A DNA stretch of 64,000 bases, from assembly GCA_029844215.1 (NCBI GenBank), contig CM056738.1:48744388-48808387 (forward strand), read 5' to 3'. The notes under the pieces were generated by a model. It was not told the DNA's origin. It did not search any database and worked only from the letters and a program-made list of their open reading frames with translations. A program made the translations under genes and the position numbers. The DNA comes from Przewalskia tangutica. Its lineage: Eukaryota; Streptophyta; Magnoliopsida; Solanales; Solanaceae. Positions 12,441 to 23,560 of this stretch are shown piece by piece (positions within the stretch are counted from its first letter, which is position 1; every line of letters begins with the position of its first letter).

Positions 12441-13728
12441 TAAGGTACAGTGGCGACATCGTGAGGCCTCCGATCCCGCTTACCGACAAAGCATATATGC
12501 GGTTCTGAGGACCGCTAGAAATGAGACCTGCGCCACGACCTCTGCCGCGACCCGCTGATCCATGTGTACCTTGCCCTCCGGGGCGAGTAACTGTCGGGGA
12601 TGAAGAAGCGGCAGACCACGTAGGTGAGCCTACCACCGCCGCCCGGTCGGACAAACTCGCAGTGACCTGCTGGCCACAAGTATAGCAAGCTCACGAGTAC
12701 GGCTCCCGAATGGTATCGCCTGCAACACTGCGGCGGACCTCGAGCAGTTAGCACCTGCTACCGAAATCCAAGTCCTGGGCCCCGACACGCCCCGATCGCC
12801 TGGGTCTTGAAAATGAGGTAGGAGCGCTCTGCGCTGGCTGTGGTGCAAATCGGACCTGGCGATGCCGCCCACGAGGACCACCAAAGAACCGGCCGTCTTG
12901 GCGCCTTCTTCTCGCGATATCGCTCTGCCGGCGGTCTGCGCTCCTCGCATCCTAGTGCATGAGCTGCGCATGCGGGTAATGTCCATACCCTGAAGAGAAA
13001 CACCCGCATACGACTCGGCCATATAATCATCTAGCCGGTGGCGTGGCGGTGTACCCTATCCTCCATATCTGCTACCAATCTTTGGGACATATCTAGCCAA
13101 AGAATCAAACTCGACATTGTATTCCACGGCGGTGCGTCCCTGTCTCGTGGCAAGAATCTATCACTCGTGCCCTCCTCATCTGCGGAGGCAAGAAGTGTGT
13201 GAGAAAAGCCTCAAAACTCATCCCATACTGCTGGAGGTGCATGCTCTCCCGAAAGCTCCATGAATCAAACCAATCGATTGCGTGTCACGCGGCCGTCGAC
13301 CGAATGTCACGGCCTCGATCTCGAAGCCACGATCACTCGCGATAATCCTCTGCGGTGACGGATGAACTCCTGCGGATCATCCTCCGGCCTCGACCAGTAA
13401 AACTCGGCGGGCTCTGACTCAAGAAATCTCGCGACCTCAAACTATACGCCTCGGGTGCACTACGGGTGCGGCCCGAGTGGAGCTGGGCCATCGCGTCAGA
13501 TCTCTCCTCGTGACGGGCCTGACTTTAGCCAAAAGTTGGGCCATCTCTCAGTACCCTAACTCTCCGCCCCGGTGTGGGACGGGAGGTGTGGGTGCGTGGT
13601 CTCTTTGGGGCCGGCGGCGTCATAGAACTCGCCGTCTCGTATAGACGGGCACGAGCCCTCGTGACTCGGGTGTCTGCTAGCGGCTCCTACGCCTTGCCCT
13701 TCGGGCCGGTTGCCTTACGTGGAGGCAT
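12440..13728 (-). pseudogene. gag: E1 gag (capsid/nucleocapsid), frameshifted
   Basis: Start chosen at ATG 13728-13726, which begins MPPRKATGPKGKA, the same opening as in E6 and close to E3, E4 and E7. The capsid part is badly frameshifted. The downstream AESYAGVSLQGMDITRM stretch (in 12630-13022) matches the gag C-terminal region of E3. The CCHC zinc knuckle survives only as CYTCGQQ at about 12670-12690, with a frame change before the His. A glycine/arginine-rich tail follows at about 12500-12560. Gag would package element RNA in cytoplasmic particles. The leader hairpin at 13840-13872 lies just upstream. Confidence 0.8.
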
Positions 13729-13839
13729 AAGCATATTACGAAAGGAATACGTTAGAGGGTCCAACCTATAACACGGCTCTAAAGCACGATCTCGTAATGA
13801 GAAGAATGGAAACCAATCCTAAATATCCTATAGCCTCAC

Positions 13840-13872
13840 GATTATTGGTGTGGTGCAACACACCCGATAATC
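13840..13872 (-). ncRNA. E1 leader hairpin (candidate dimerisation/packaging element)
   Basis: In element sense: arms GATTAT/ATAATC, then GGTGTG/CACACC, loop TTGCAC. All inner pairs are Watson-Crick. Homologous hairpins lie in E4, E5, E6 and E7. The function is inferred from position (between primer site and gag) and shape. Confidence 0.6.
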
Positions 13873-13918
13873 AAGACTCTACTAGATACGGTGCGTAGAC
13901 ACTTTCCGAGGATTAATC

Positions 13919-13929
13919 GCTCGATACCA
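13919..13929 (-). other. E1 primer-binding site (altered)
   Basis: The plus strand reads GCTCGATACCA where E5, E6 and E7 have GCTCTGATACCA, the complement of an initiator-tRNA-Met primer site. One T is missing from the CTG. It lies 4 bp from the 5' LTR. Confidence 0.85.
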
Positions 13930-13933
13930 CTTT

Positions 13934-16330
13934 TGTCACGACTGTTCGGGGCGTGGTGCCTTCTGGGGCACCCAGTAGTCATACATCGAGTAACCGGTGG
14001 AATATAAAACAAGACAGAAGCGCTTTAAAAAAATAAGACACGCTTTATCGATGAAAAGCTTGCCTTTCGGCATAATATAAATAACCCAAGTTTTGCGATT
14101 ACATCCCAACTGCATAATAGTACTCTGAGACCTCTAAGGAAGTAAACAACTATGGCGGGACAGGGCCGCCATACCTGACAGACAAAACTATCTACAATAC
14201 AGGAGATCATACCCAAAAGTAGAGCCTCGGAGAAGATGGAGCTCACGACACCAACGCAAAGATCCTAAGGATGTGGATCTAGCACTGCTTGCCACCCTGC
14301 GGCATGAACGCAGCCCAAGGAGGTCGATAACAGTACCAAGTATGTGAAACTATAAAGTACTTTAAAATGAAATCAAAGTATTTAAAACCTTTTCACAAAT
14401 ACAATCAGTTCAATTGCACATAGTGCCACATCACAAACAACAACAGTAATAGAAAAGATCAGAATGGTCTATTCTAGGCGCGAATGATCGAAGCAAGGCG
14501 ATCGCCCATAGTATCATTCTGCGTGCCTAGTCCTGACTTCGCGGCCGCATAGGTCACACATAGACCGCATGAGGTAGCCCTCGCCGGGGCAGCCAACCCC
14601 GGCATCCGCCTAGGCTCGCAGCCGCGCATAGCCTCAATGCAGACGCGTAGTCTCAACAGACCGCATAGAATCCCCGCGTCGTGCTAGACGCCGGAATGAT
14701 CAATCTCGAGCATACCGCTGCTCCGCATAGTCTCACAGACCGCATAGGCCGTATAGACCCGCATCAAGGGGGGCAAGCCCTCGGTATAATAGTCAAGGGG
14801 TAGGTGATACAGTAACAGTATAACGGACTTACCGGTTAGCAACGTAAGCACAGCAAGAATGACCCCCTTACACAGCATTACAAGACACTAACACAGGTAG
14901 CATCATGATATGTCTACTTATCAAACGATCTTACTACACTTAACAGAGATCAATACAAGGCTTTTATAAACAAACAAGTAAACAGTTCCTTTTATCATTC
15001 TTAAGTTGTTATACCTAACTTCCCATAAAGCTAGCATAACTCTTAAGCTTTTGTTTTAAAACCGATATTTATCTTCTGTTAAAAATGATCGATATTCTTT
15101 TGAAATGTTTTGATTCTTATTATTCAGCTTAAGCGTGAGGCATTCGTAAGTATTATTCGAGCTTAAGCGTGAGGCATTCCGTAAGTATTATTCGCTTAAC
15201 ACGTATGCGTCTCTAGTACTATATATATATTGTAAAATATCATGCTTAGCGTAATCACATACCTTCTCGAAAACCACCGCCAAGTTGAATATGTCGCGCA
15301 GAGTCACTATAATAGTCACAGATATCTATCAAAGACTACTCGAGGTCATTCTAAACAGAGGGTTCACAATTCTACGGAAAGTCGGGCAGCACAACCCTAC
15401 CCGGTGAGCTATATAAGTCTACTGTGAAAACAGTCCTATGTGAGTACAGTGTGATTATTCTTCTTTTAAAACCTTCTACTGTGGTAATAGTTCAATTCTT
15501 ATCTGTGATATTCTTCTAAGTATTTATACTTATCCTTATACTACAACAAAGAAGTATTCTCTAATTCAAAGAGGGTTAGGATTATTACCTCAGTAAGCCC
15601 AATAATAACCTGGATAAAGTCGCTGAGCAAGGTTTAGCTCTAAGTTATGCGCCCAGTAGCTCAAGAAACCTTAGAAGTTCTTCACAACTTCTACCAAAGA
15701 CTAAGGGATTTGGGCTAGGGTATTTTGGGCATTATAACGATACTAGAAGACAACTTTTCTACCAAGGGAGGGGGTAGATTTCGGCTAGGCTAGGGGTTAG
15801 GCCTCGCCAAACTCACAAGGAGGAAGGGTGTTGGACGAAAAGCTCACAAAGGGAGAGGGAGGATTTTTCAAGACTTGGAAGATTTGTGGATGAAGAACTC
15901 TTCATCTTAAGGGTATTTATAGGTCAAGAAGTGGCCAACCAATGGCCAAGATTAAGACAAGTGCAAGGCAAGTGTAGGGTGGAGATTTACTCCACACAAA
16001 TATCCTACCAACTCCTTGACTTGTGCACAAGGCACAAAAAACGTGCTCCACCTCTCCAATCTCGTCCAATGGACGATTCAAGTCCATCAATGGGAGGGTG
16101 CCAAGTGTCGCCCTCCCGTTGGTCCAAAATGTTTCGTCTCTCGGAAAAATCCGCAAAAATTAGAAATGGCATAGCCGGAATTTTCCCTACGAAAGTTGTG
16201 GAAACGTTTCGTCGGAAAACGATTCTTTAAGCGAGTTGTGTACAAAAAAAAACGTCCAAGGCTAACTTTAAAGCCAAACTCTTTGTACGTATTCCCTTAC
16301 GTACATACTCTGGAAATACGGGGTATAACA
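13934..16330 (-). repeat. E1 5' LTR
   Basis: An LTR of 2397 bp ending GGGGTATAACA, directly followed by TSD GTTTG. TATA box at 15914-15921, dyad at 15000-15048, cassette at about 14470-14780. In sister comparison with 6621-9045, CAG or CTG is repeatedly read as CG, CGC or CGA. Confidence 0.93.
15914..15921 (-). promoter_or_regulatory. TATA box of E1 5' LTR
   Basis: TATAAATA on the minus strand, about 410 bp from the LTR 5' end. As the 5' LTR copy, this is where E1 transcription would be driven. Confidence 0.68.
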
Positions 16331-16465
16331 GTTTGGTTGGCCTATTTTATGATCATATATCTTGTTTCATGTTTAAGTTTTATTTCCGCTGATTTACTCT
16401 GACGTTGTATCACTAGGGTGCCCGGGGTAAGGCACCAGTCACGAGCCCCGGAACGGGTCGTGACA
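16331..16465 (+). repeat. E2 3' LTR, segment 3 (LTR 3' end)
   Basis: The conserved LTR end with the CTAGGGTGCCCGGGGTAAGG block and terminal GTCGTGACA. It starts with the second GTTTG copy of E1 and is followed by CATAG, the expected TSD of E2. Confidence 0.88.
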
Positions 16466-16544
16466 CATAGTCTCCTTTTACAACCCCCACATACCAATAA
16501 TGCCACACGTGGCCACATAATAGCACTTAAGCAAAATACTTCAA

Positions 16545-16961
16545 TTAAAACTTGACAAGTAAGGGAAATGAATTACCTGAAGGTGTAGAGAATAAGTGAG
16601 GATACTTCCTCAACATGTCCTCCTCCGCTTCCCAAGTCATCTCCTCCCTATTATCTTTCCGCCACAAGACTTTGACGGAAGCCGCATCCTTGGTCCGCAG
16701 TCGCCTGACCTGGCGATCGAGTATCACTATGGGACTCTCCTCATACGATAATCCTTCTGTCACCTGGACCTCGCTAGCTGGGAAAACTCTCGATGGATCT
16801 CCGATACACTTCCGTAACATAGAAACATGGAAGACCGGATGTACCGCCTTTAAATCCGATGGCAGATCCAACTCATAGGCAACCTTGCCTACTCTACGGA
16901 TGATATGGTAAGGCCCAATGTACCTTGGGCTAAGTTTCCCCTTCTTTCCGAACCTCATCAC
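16545..16961 (-). pseudogene. pol: E3 integrase C-terminus plus chromodomain
   Basis: A 138-residue open block. Residues 1-40 hold the GPY/F motif region (SPRYIGPYHIIRRVGKVAYEL), then HPVFHVSMLRKCIGDP at about 41-56. Residues 72-124 form a chromodomain-like fold, ending EEMTWEAEEDMLRKYPHLF. In chromoviruses this C-terminal chromodomain is known to steer integration toward heterochromatin, which fits the nested insertions here. The true stop is at 16545-16547. Confidence 0.9.
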
Positions 16962-17057
16962 ACCTTCATGGATGATACCTTCAAGAAGACCAAATCGTCT
17001 ACCTGAAACTCCAAATGTCGACGCCGATTATCTGCATAAGACTTCGACTACGAGTCG

Positions 17058-17270
17058 CTATGATCTCTCTTGGATAAGCTTCACCTTATCCACAGCCTGC
17101 TGAATCAAGTCTGGGCCAACCAACTGAACCTCTCCCACGTCGAACCAACCAATCGGCGACCTACACTTCCGCCCATATAAAGCCTCATATGGCGCCATCT
17201 GAATGCTAGAATGGTAGTTGTTGTTATAAGAAAACTCTACAAGAGGCAAATGATCGTCGGATACCCTCAA
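17058..17270 (-). pseudogene. pol: E3 integrase, distal core fragment
   Basis: A 70-residue open block carrying DHLPLVEFSYNNNYHSSIQ and APYEALYGRKCRSPIGWFDV, the distal part of the integrase catalytic core. Frameshifts separate it from 17333-18052 upstream and from 16545-16961 downstream. Confidence 0.88.
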
Positions 17271-17332
17271 ATCAATAAAAGCGGGCGCAAAGATATCCTC
17301 GAGTGTCCGGATAGTACGATCTGCGCCGTCGA

Positions 17333-18052
17333 TTACGAGGATGAAATGCGATCGAGACTCACTTGTGTCCCTAACCCCTTCTGGAAAGACCTCCAGAAGT
17401 TAGCTATAAACTGGGCTCCTCTGTCTGATATCATCGATATAGGAACTCCGTGCAGTCTCACAATCTCCCTGATATACAATCTAGCATAATCCTCAGCCGA
17501 ATACGTAGTCCTGACTGGAAGAAAGTGGGCTGATTTCGTCAGCCTGTCTACAATAACCCAGATGGAGTCACACTTCCTCTGAGTACGAGGTAACCCTGTA
17601 ACAAAATCCATGTTGATCACCTCCCACTTCCATGTCGGAATATCAATCACCTGCAATAGCCCACCGGGCTTCTGGTGCTCAACCTTGACCTGCTGACAAT
17701 TCGGACACTGAGGAACCAACCCTGCCACGTCCCTCTTCAGGCCATCCCACCAATACATACATCTGAGGTCATGGTACATCTTAGTCGACCCCGGATGAAT
17801 AGAGTAACGAGCACTGTGTGCCTCCCCCAGAATCTGCTGACGAAGTCCTGCAACATCGGGAACACACAATCTGCCCTCGAATCTTAGCGCCCCATCAGGC
17901 GCTACCTCAAACAAACTCTTCTCCTCTCGAAGAGCCGTATCTCGATACCGCATCATAACTGGATCCTCATACTGTCGCCTCTTCACCTCCTCAACGATAG
18001 AAGACTCGACAACCTCATGAACCCGTACCCCACTATCATCGGTATCGACCAA
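17333..18052 (-). pseudogene. pol: E3 integrase: zinc finger and catalytic core
   Basis: A 239-residue open block. It holds a linker, an H-H-C-C zinc finger (His79, His86, Cys116, Cys119 in EAHS..SIHPG..CPNC), and the core with Asp149 (INMDFVTGLP) and Asp210 (MISDRGAQF). The catalytic Glu is missing because the frame shifts near 17330-17350, in a stretch where E1 and E3 differ mostly at CTG sites. Integrase joins element cDNA to chromosomal DNA. The block starts in frame with RNaseH after the stop at 18098-18100. Confidence 0.9.
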
Positions 18053-18097
18053 CCGATCCCCAAGGCTCGCTAGCTGATGGATCTGATGGACTATGTC

Positions 18098-18529
18098 CTA
18101 TCTATCTGGCTGCACCTCTGACAGACTCCCCATAGATCTACGACTCAAAGCATCCGCAACCACGTTGGCTTTTCCCGAATGGTATAGGATATCAACATCA
18201 TAATCCTTCAACAACTCTAACCACCGTCTCTGCCGCAAGTTCATCTCTCTTTGCCTGAAGATGTACTGGAGGCTCTTGTGGTCTGTATAAATATCCACAT
18301 GGACCCCGTATAAATAATGTCTCCAAATCTTCAAGGCATGAATAACTGCAGCCAACTCTAAGTCGTGAGTAGGGTAATTCCACTCATGCTTCCGTAGCTG
18401 CCGGGAAGCATAGGCAATAACCTTGTCGTGCTGCATCAATATGCACCCTAGCCCGATACCCGAGGCATCACAATAAATCATGTAGCCCTCTAACCCCTCG
18501 GGAAGAGTAAGAATTGGAGCCGTCGTCAA
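18098..18529 (-). pseudogene. pol: E3 RNase H domain
   Basis: A 143-residue open block. The RNase H acids are visible as Asp21 (IYCDASG), Glu58 (DLELAAV), Asp83 (YTDHKSLQ) and Asp126 (NVVADALSR). Together with RT it would complete cDNA synthesis. It stays in frame with the RT block across the stops at 18608-18610 and 18575-18577. Confidence 0.9.
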
Positions 18530-18607
18530 CTTTTCCTTCAGTAACTGGAAGCCCTTCTCACAAGCTTCTGTCCACTAGAACTTAGCTGCTTTCTGAGTCA
18601 GCCTAGT

Positions 18608-19078
18608 CTACGGTGCTGATATCGAAGCAAACTGCTCCACAAACCTACGATAATAACCTGGAAGCCCCAAGAAGCTGCGTACCTCCGTCGTAGTAGTATG
18701 TCTCGGCCAAGACTTGACCGCTTCAATCTTTGCCATATCAACCTGAACACCGTCAGCCCCAATAATGTGTCCCAAGAATGCCACTGAGGCCAACCAAAAA
18801 TCACACTTGGAGAACTTTGCGAACAACTGCCGGCTCCGGAGGACCCCAAGTACCGTCCTCAAGTGTTCAGCATGCTCCTGCTCTGTGCGCGAATAAACCA
18901 GGATGTCATCAATGAATACTATAACAAACGTATCCAAAAATGGCTTGAACACCCGGTTCATCAAATCCATAAATACCGCTGGAGCGTTGGTCAAACCGAA
19001 AGACATCACCCTGAACTCATAGTGCCCATACCGGGTCCTGAATGCAGTCTTTGGGATATCTACCTCTCTAACTCGCAC
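18608..19078 (-). pseudogene. pol: E3 reverse transcriptase, palm/thumb
   Basis: A 156-residue open block with MSFGLTNAPAVFMDLMNRVF (residues 25-44) and the active-site FIDDILVYS (55-63, the family's form of YxDD). It follows 19127-19852 in the same frame, with only the TAG at 19127-19129 between them. A second TAG ends it at 18608-18610. Confidence 0.92.
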
Positions 19079-19126
19079 CTGATGATAACCAGACCGCAGG
19101 TCTATCTTGGAGAAACACCTCGCACC

Positions 19127-19852
19127 CTACAACTGGTCAAACAAATCATCAATCCTGGGGAGGGGGTATTTGTTCTTGATGATTACCTTATTCAGCTGCC
19201 TGTAATCAACACACATACGCAGCGTCTCATCCTTCTTCTTTACAAACAAAACCGGCGTTCCCCAGGGAGAAACACTAGGCCTAATAAAGCATTTTTCCAG
19301 TAAATCTTTCAGTTGATCCTTCAACTCCCTCAACTCAGCAGGTGCCATCCTGTACAACGGAATATATATAGGTCGAGTGTCTGGCAACATGTCAATACAA
19401 AACTCTATCTCTCTCTCGGGAGGAATACCTGGGAGATCATCTGGGAATACATCCGGAAACTCTCTAACCACCGGAACTGACTGAAGAACTGGCACCTCAG
19501 CCGTTGTATCAAATACCCGAACCAGATGATAGATGTACCCTTTCTGCACCATCTTCCTAGCCTTGAGGTAAGAAATAAACTTACCCCTCGACGACGCTGT
19601 ATTTCCCTTCCACTCGATAACTGGCTCACCAGGAAACTGGAATCGGACCAACCTGTCTCTACAGTCAACGTTGGCATAACAAGAAGGCAACCAGTCCATA
19701 CCCATAATGACGTCAAAATCTGTCATCTCCAACTCTATCAAGTCTGCTAGGGTCTGACGACTGTATATAAACACCGGGCAATCTTTGTACACCCGGTCAA
19801 CTAACACCGAATCACCCACTGGCGTAACTACCTCAAAAGGCTCTATCGACAC
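19127..19852 (-). pseudogene. pol: E3 protease C-terminal part and RT fingers
   Basis: A 241-residue open block. Residues 47-55 (DVIMGMDWL) are the distal protease motif. Residues 136-200 are the RT leader, and PWGTPVLFVKKKDETLRM with CVDYRQLNKV (196-223) are RT motifs. The open frame starts at a GTG directly after a stop, so this is not a real initiation site: the protease begins further upstream, with Asp-Pro-Gly near 19915. Confidence 0.9.
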
Positions 19853-20479
19853 CGGCTATATCCCTATTCTACCAGTAATAAGAGGGGACACATAGGACAA
19901 GGTATAACCTGGATCTATCAAAGCATAAACGTCACAGCATGAAATCTGTTACACCCCGTAGTTCTAGGGTATGTATGTGAGGACGTACGTACGAGAATAC
20001 GACATTAAGATTGGAAAGGAAGAAAGATTTGATTTTCCGACTGATTTTTTTTTGGATTTTATGAAGGAAAAAGGTTCGTAAATGGGAATTGGATTCCCAG
20101 ATTTGGTATTCGGACTTCTGGGAATATATTAGAATTATGGAATTTTATTTCCAGATTTGGTCACGTGGGGCCCACAGGGAAAATTTACGGTTTTGTGGGG
20201 CCCACATTATTTTTGAGATTTTGGCCATTATGGATATTTTCGGGAGATGAAATATTTTGGACGAATAGGAGGGCGACACATGTCACCCCCTTAGGTGGCC
20301 ATGGTGGCCGAAATTGGTGGGAAAAGTGGCTAGCCACTTGTTCATGTTGGCCGAAATGGAGAGACAAGTGGCAAGCCACTTGTCTCAAGTTTTTATGGAA
20401 CATGTGGATTGCTGGACCCACACACACTTATCTCCAATCTCTACCACACACTTACTTTGATCCTAGCCCTTGATTTCCC

Positions 20480-20487
20480 TATAAATA
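20480..20487 (+). promoter_or_regulatory. TATA box of S2
   Basis: TATAAATA followed by a C-run, 534 bp into the LTR. The solo LTR therefore still carries a promoter that would read into the E3 gag side. Confidence 0.68.
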
Positions 20488-21949
20488 CCCCCCTTAAGCT
20501 TGCAAGACTTCATCAAAAACTCCCTCCCTCTCCTTGTTGCACTCGGCCATAGCCCTTCCCCTTGACCTAAAGTTGTGCAAAAATCATTAAACTTTTAAGT
20601 GTTCTTCCTTTATGTGTTAGGAAGGTTTTTAACCAAGTGTTAGAAAAGATTTCACACCCCTATCCTTTAAAGAACCCCTTGGCCGAAAGTTTCCATATTT
20701 AGAACCTAAGTGTTCTTCACTTTTTGGAGTTGGATCTTGAAGAGAAGTTGGTTAGGAACTTCTAAGGGTTGCTTGGAGTGTATTGGAACGTAAGGAATTG
20801 GAGCTAAGAATTCCTAAGGATCGACTTTTAATCATTGGAAAATTTTGGGCTTATCGAGGTAATGATCTTTGTCCTTCTATTGTAATTGGAGATTACATGT
20901 TGTAGTAGTTTATAATTGAGTATATGATATGTGGATAGAAGGTTGAAAAGAAATGGACTGTTTAGTATATTGTGGGGCAGAATTTTACACGTCTATTTAG
21001 GCGTGTAAACCCCTTTGAGTTGTTGTATTAGTGCGCCTTAAATGTGGCATGTTGGCTATTGATATCGGGCCTTGAAAAAGGTGGAAAGGTAAGTAGATAC
21101 AAGGGAAGTACTGTCCGATTTTCCGTAGAATAAGAGACACTTTACTTAGAAATATTCTACGAAGAGATCTAGACGTTGATAGACGTGTTTGGTTGTTATA
21201 GATGGATATTCTACGCGCGACATACTCGACTTGGCTAGTGGATTAAACCGAAGAGGTATGTGATTCTTCCTATACTCTTGAGCATGATTGTTGTGAACTA
21301 TATAGTACGGTAGACGTACGTGTGTGAAATGAATTTGGTTTGTTTAAAACATAAAGTGTTATAATGGCTTTATGGGAAGTTAGTTATAACGACTTTATGA
21401 AGATAAAAGAAAGATTTGGTTTTGAAAGTTAAGAGACTTGATCTTGAAAGATAAGAGACTTGACTTATAAACGACTTGATTTCGGAAAAGGAGAAGTAAT
21501 TTGATTTAAAAGTATAGGTTACTTGTTTTGAAAAGAGTGAGTTACTTGGGTTTTAAAAGTATACTTGATGTTGTTTTTGTAAAGCACTTGGTTTAAAAAG
21601 TATAGAGTACTTGATTTTAAAGGCCTTGTAAAGATTTTCTGAAGGTGTAGTAATTTGGTTTGAAAAGAAAACGTGTTTTGATACTACGAGTATTAGTATC
21701 GTGTGGCTTTTACGTAAAAAGAAGTCTTTTTGAAAGAATGAAAAGTATGTAGTATTTTGGGGTTAAAACCCGGATTGTTGGCATAAAATGAAAGTACTTG
21801 GAGTTGATAAAATTGATGAATCAGTTTACATGTTAATAAAAGTCTAAAAATACGTTGAACTTGCCTATGCTTGTTGTGATAGCCTTTGTTGTGCAAGTGT
21901 TGTATTTCTATGCTACCACGTCTCTCGATGGAGGGTCGGTTATCTGGTT

Positions 21950-22510
21950 GATTGCTTGGACATACTGACGAGTTGGATGGTCCACGGGTATGCTTCCACT
22001 ATGAGTGTTATCTTGTTATTTCCTTTAGACATACTGACGAGATGGATGGTCCACGGGTATGCGTCCACTAGGATGGTTCCATGGCCATGCTTATACCGAG
22101 GTAAGATACCGGGGCATGCGGCCATAGGTGCGGGTTAAATTCCCGGGTTATGTTATTAATCCATGGACCGCTAATCCATAAAGCTTGCCGCAGTGACGAG
22201 CGATCACGGGCTTGATTTGTACATGTGGTTACATGCACACTTTAGATACTTGTCCTGGTCATTTCTCGTGTATCGGCAGGCTCTGGTAGATAGCTTAAGA
22301 TACTTGCCTCGGTCATATCTCGTGAGACGGCAGGCTCTGGTACGTTGGCTTAAGATACTTGTCTCGGTCAGTTGCGTGACTAGTTTTTGGATCTGGTAGT
22401 TGGCTTCCGTACTTGGCCCGTAAAGTTTTATGACTAGTTTTTGGATCTGGTAGTTGGCTATTCTACTTGGCCCGGTCGGTTTTATGACGCAGGCAGGATC
22501 TAGTGTTCAT
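21950..22510 (+). repeat. Tandem cassettes in S2
   Basis: Two copies of a GGACATACTGACGAG..-type unit (about 21957-22075) are followed by about four or five units with GCAGGCTCTGGTA or GGATCTGGTAGTTGGCT and ACTTG(C/T)C(T/C)CGGTC (about 22240-22500). The second type recurs in reverse orientation in both E7 LTRs. Confidence 0.75.
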
Positions 22511-23176
22511 GTTCACATATGGGTGTTGTTTTACATCATGTACTGCCGGCAGTGAGGAATGAGTTCCACGGGCATGATTGATATTATGGGCGTGAGACCC
22601 ATAGTTATGTGTGAGTGATGATTTTGAGGACATGCGTCCCTATCTTGATATAACTGTTTACTTATTGCAAAATGGTATTTTAAAAATGATGAAATGTGAT
22701 TTCATTACAGTATTTTCAGTTTCACATACTTGGTACTGTTATCGACCTCGCCCGGAGTGCGTTCATGCCGCAGGTAGAGGTACACCAGTTGTGGATCCTC
22801 GCTCATAGGATCACAGTTCTGCATTTGGAAAGCTCCGTTTCTCCGGAGGCTTATCTTTTGGTATAGATTCCCTGCCATTGTAAGTACTTGTACATTCAGG
22901 GGTATGGCGGGGCCCTGTCCCGTCGTAGTTGTTATAAAAACTCTTAGAGGTCTGTAGTACTGTTGTGAGTTGGGCTTGTAAAGGATAACTGTTCGGGTTT
23001 TAAATATATGTAGAAAGGTGACCGTTTTGGTTAGCCTGTTTCTTATTTCATATTGTTTCTTATTTCATATTATTTCATGTCTATAAGTTTTTATTTCCGC
23101 TGATTTTCTCTGATGTTTTATCACTAGGGTGCCCGGGGTAAGGCACCAGTCGCGGGCCCGAGGTCGGGTCGTGACA

Positions 23177-23332
23177 AAATCAATAATGTACTTGTGACGA
23201 CATCTGGGGAAGCCTCCTGATCTTACCGGTTGGCTAAGGAATATATGCAGTTCTGTGGACTGCTAGAACTAGGACCTCCACCACGACCTCTGTCGCGGCA
23301 TGTCGGTCCGTGAACACCCTGCCCTTCGGGGC
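23177..23332 (-). pseudogene. gag: E3 gag/protease linker fragment
   Basis: A 156-bp island of E3 between S2 and E5. On the minus strand it encodes an Arg/Gly-rich stretch (RDRGRGGG) followed by PQNCIYSLANR, then TAA at 23223-23225, then DQEASPDVV. This is the gag tail and the start of the protease region. It joins gag at 62663 in frame and pol at 19946 in frame once E5 and S2 are disregarded. It ends with GGGGC (23328-23332), the TSD of E5. Confidence 0.85.
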
Positions 23333-23560
23333 TGTTACACCCCGTAGTTCCAGAGTATGTATATGAGGACGTACGTACGAGAATACGACATTAAATTGGA
23401 AAGGAAGAAAGATGTGATTTTTCGACGGAAAAGTTTCCGAATTTTGTGAAGGAAAAATGTTCGTTAATGGGAATTGGATTCCCAGATTTGGTACTCGGAC
23501 TTTTTGGGATATTTGAGAATTATGGAATTTTATTTCCGGAATTGGTCACGTGGGGCCCGC
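23333..23560 (+). repeat. E5 5' LTR, segment 1
   Basis: The first 228 bp of the LTR from TGTTACACCCC, ending at the E4 target site CCCGC (23556-23560). Confidence 0.92.

Larger units (their letters stand above)
6621..16330 (-). mobile_element. E1: complete chromovirus retrotransposon (Tekay-like), minus strand
   Basis: A full 9.7-kb Ty3/Gypsy element. Its 5' LTR is 13934-16330, then primer site, leader, gag, pol (PR-RT-RNaseH-IN-chromodomain), polypurine tract, and 3' LTR 6621-9045. It is flanked by a perfect 5-bp duplication GTTTG (6616-6620 and 16331-16335). It lies antisense in the E2 3' LTR, 130-135 bp from that LTR's end. The coding region has many small frameshifts, a large share at CAG/CTG positions, so part of the decay may be a sequence-accuracy problem. 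It is the only element in the window complete at both ends and with a full set of pol domains. Confidence 0.95.
53..16465 (+). mobile_element. E2: 3' LTR, split by two insertions
   Basis: A plus-strand LTR of about 3.19 kb survives as three pieces: 53-440, 3946-6620 and 16331-16465. It opens with TGTTATACCCC and closes with GGGTCGTGACA. S1 interrupts it at 440/3946 (TSD CTTGC) and E1 at 6620/16331 (TSD GTTTG). Removing both gives a continuous LTR that aligns with the others. A polypurine tract precedes it and CATAG (16466-16470) follows, so it is the 3' LTR of an element inserted antisense into E3. Its 5' LTR and matching CATAG should lie left of the window. Confidence 0.88.
16545..19946 (-). 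pseudogene. pol: E3 pol: PR-RT-RNaseH-IN-chromodomain
   Basis: The best-preserved pol in the window. Long blocks stay in one frame but are cut by in-frame stops at 19856-19858, 19127-19129, 18608-18610, 18575-18577 and 18098-18100, with frameshifts near 17330 and between 16961 and 17058. Order on the minus strand: protease active site (Asp-Pro-Gly near 19915), protease body and RT (19127-19852, 18608-19078), RNaseH (18098-18529), zinc-binding and catalytic integrase (17333-18052), integrase C-terminus and chromodomain (16545-16961). S2 sits just upstream of the protease active site. It would have supplied enzymes for reverse transcription and integration, but it is dead as read. Confidence 0.93.
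19947..23176 (+). mobile_element. S2: solo LTR, plus strand
   Basis: A complete LTR of 3230 bp, TGTTACACCCCG to GGGTCGTGACA, between perfect AAATC duplications (19942-19946 and 23177-23181), without internal sequence. TATA box at 20480-20487, dyad at 21350-21399, tandem cassette at about 21950-22510 resembling E7. It is antisense in E3 and separates the protease active site from the gag linker. Confidence 0.94.

Noticed and set aside
13919..13929. A different tRNA primer for E1 and E4 because the primer site differs
   Set aside because: The change is one T lost from a CTG, the same kind of change seen throughout these copies. The neighbouring leader is otherwise the same as in elements with an intact initiator-Met site.
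16545..19946. An endogenous pararetrovirus
   Set aside because: There are LTRs, a tRNA primer site, a polypurine tract, integrase with chromodomain and 5-bp TSDs, and no movement protein. All point to a Ty3/Gypsy retrotransposon.
53..23176. Pairing the plus-strand LTRs at 53 and 19947 as one element
   Set aside because: Both copies of S2's own TSD (AAATC) flank it directly, and E2's right flank is CATAG. The region between them is minus-strand E3 pol, with no primer site next to the first LTR.
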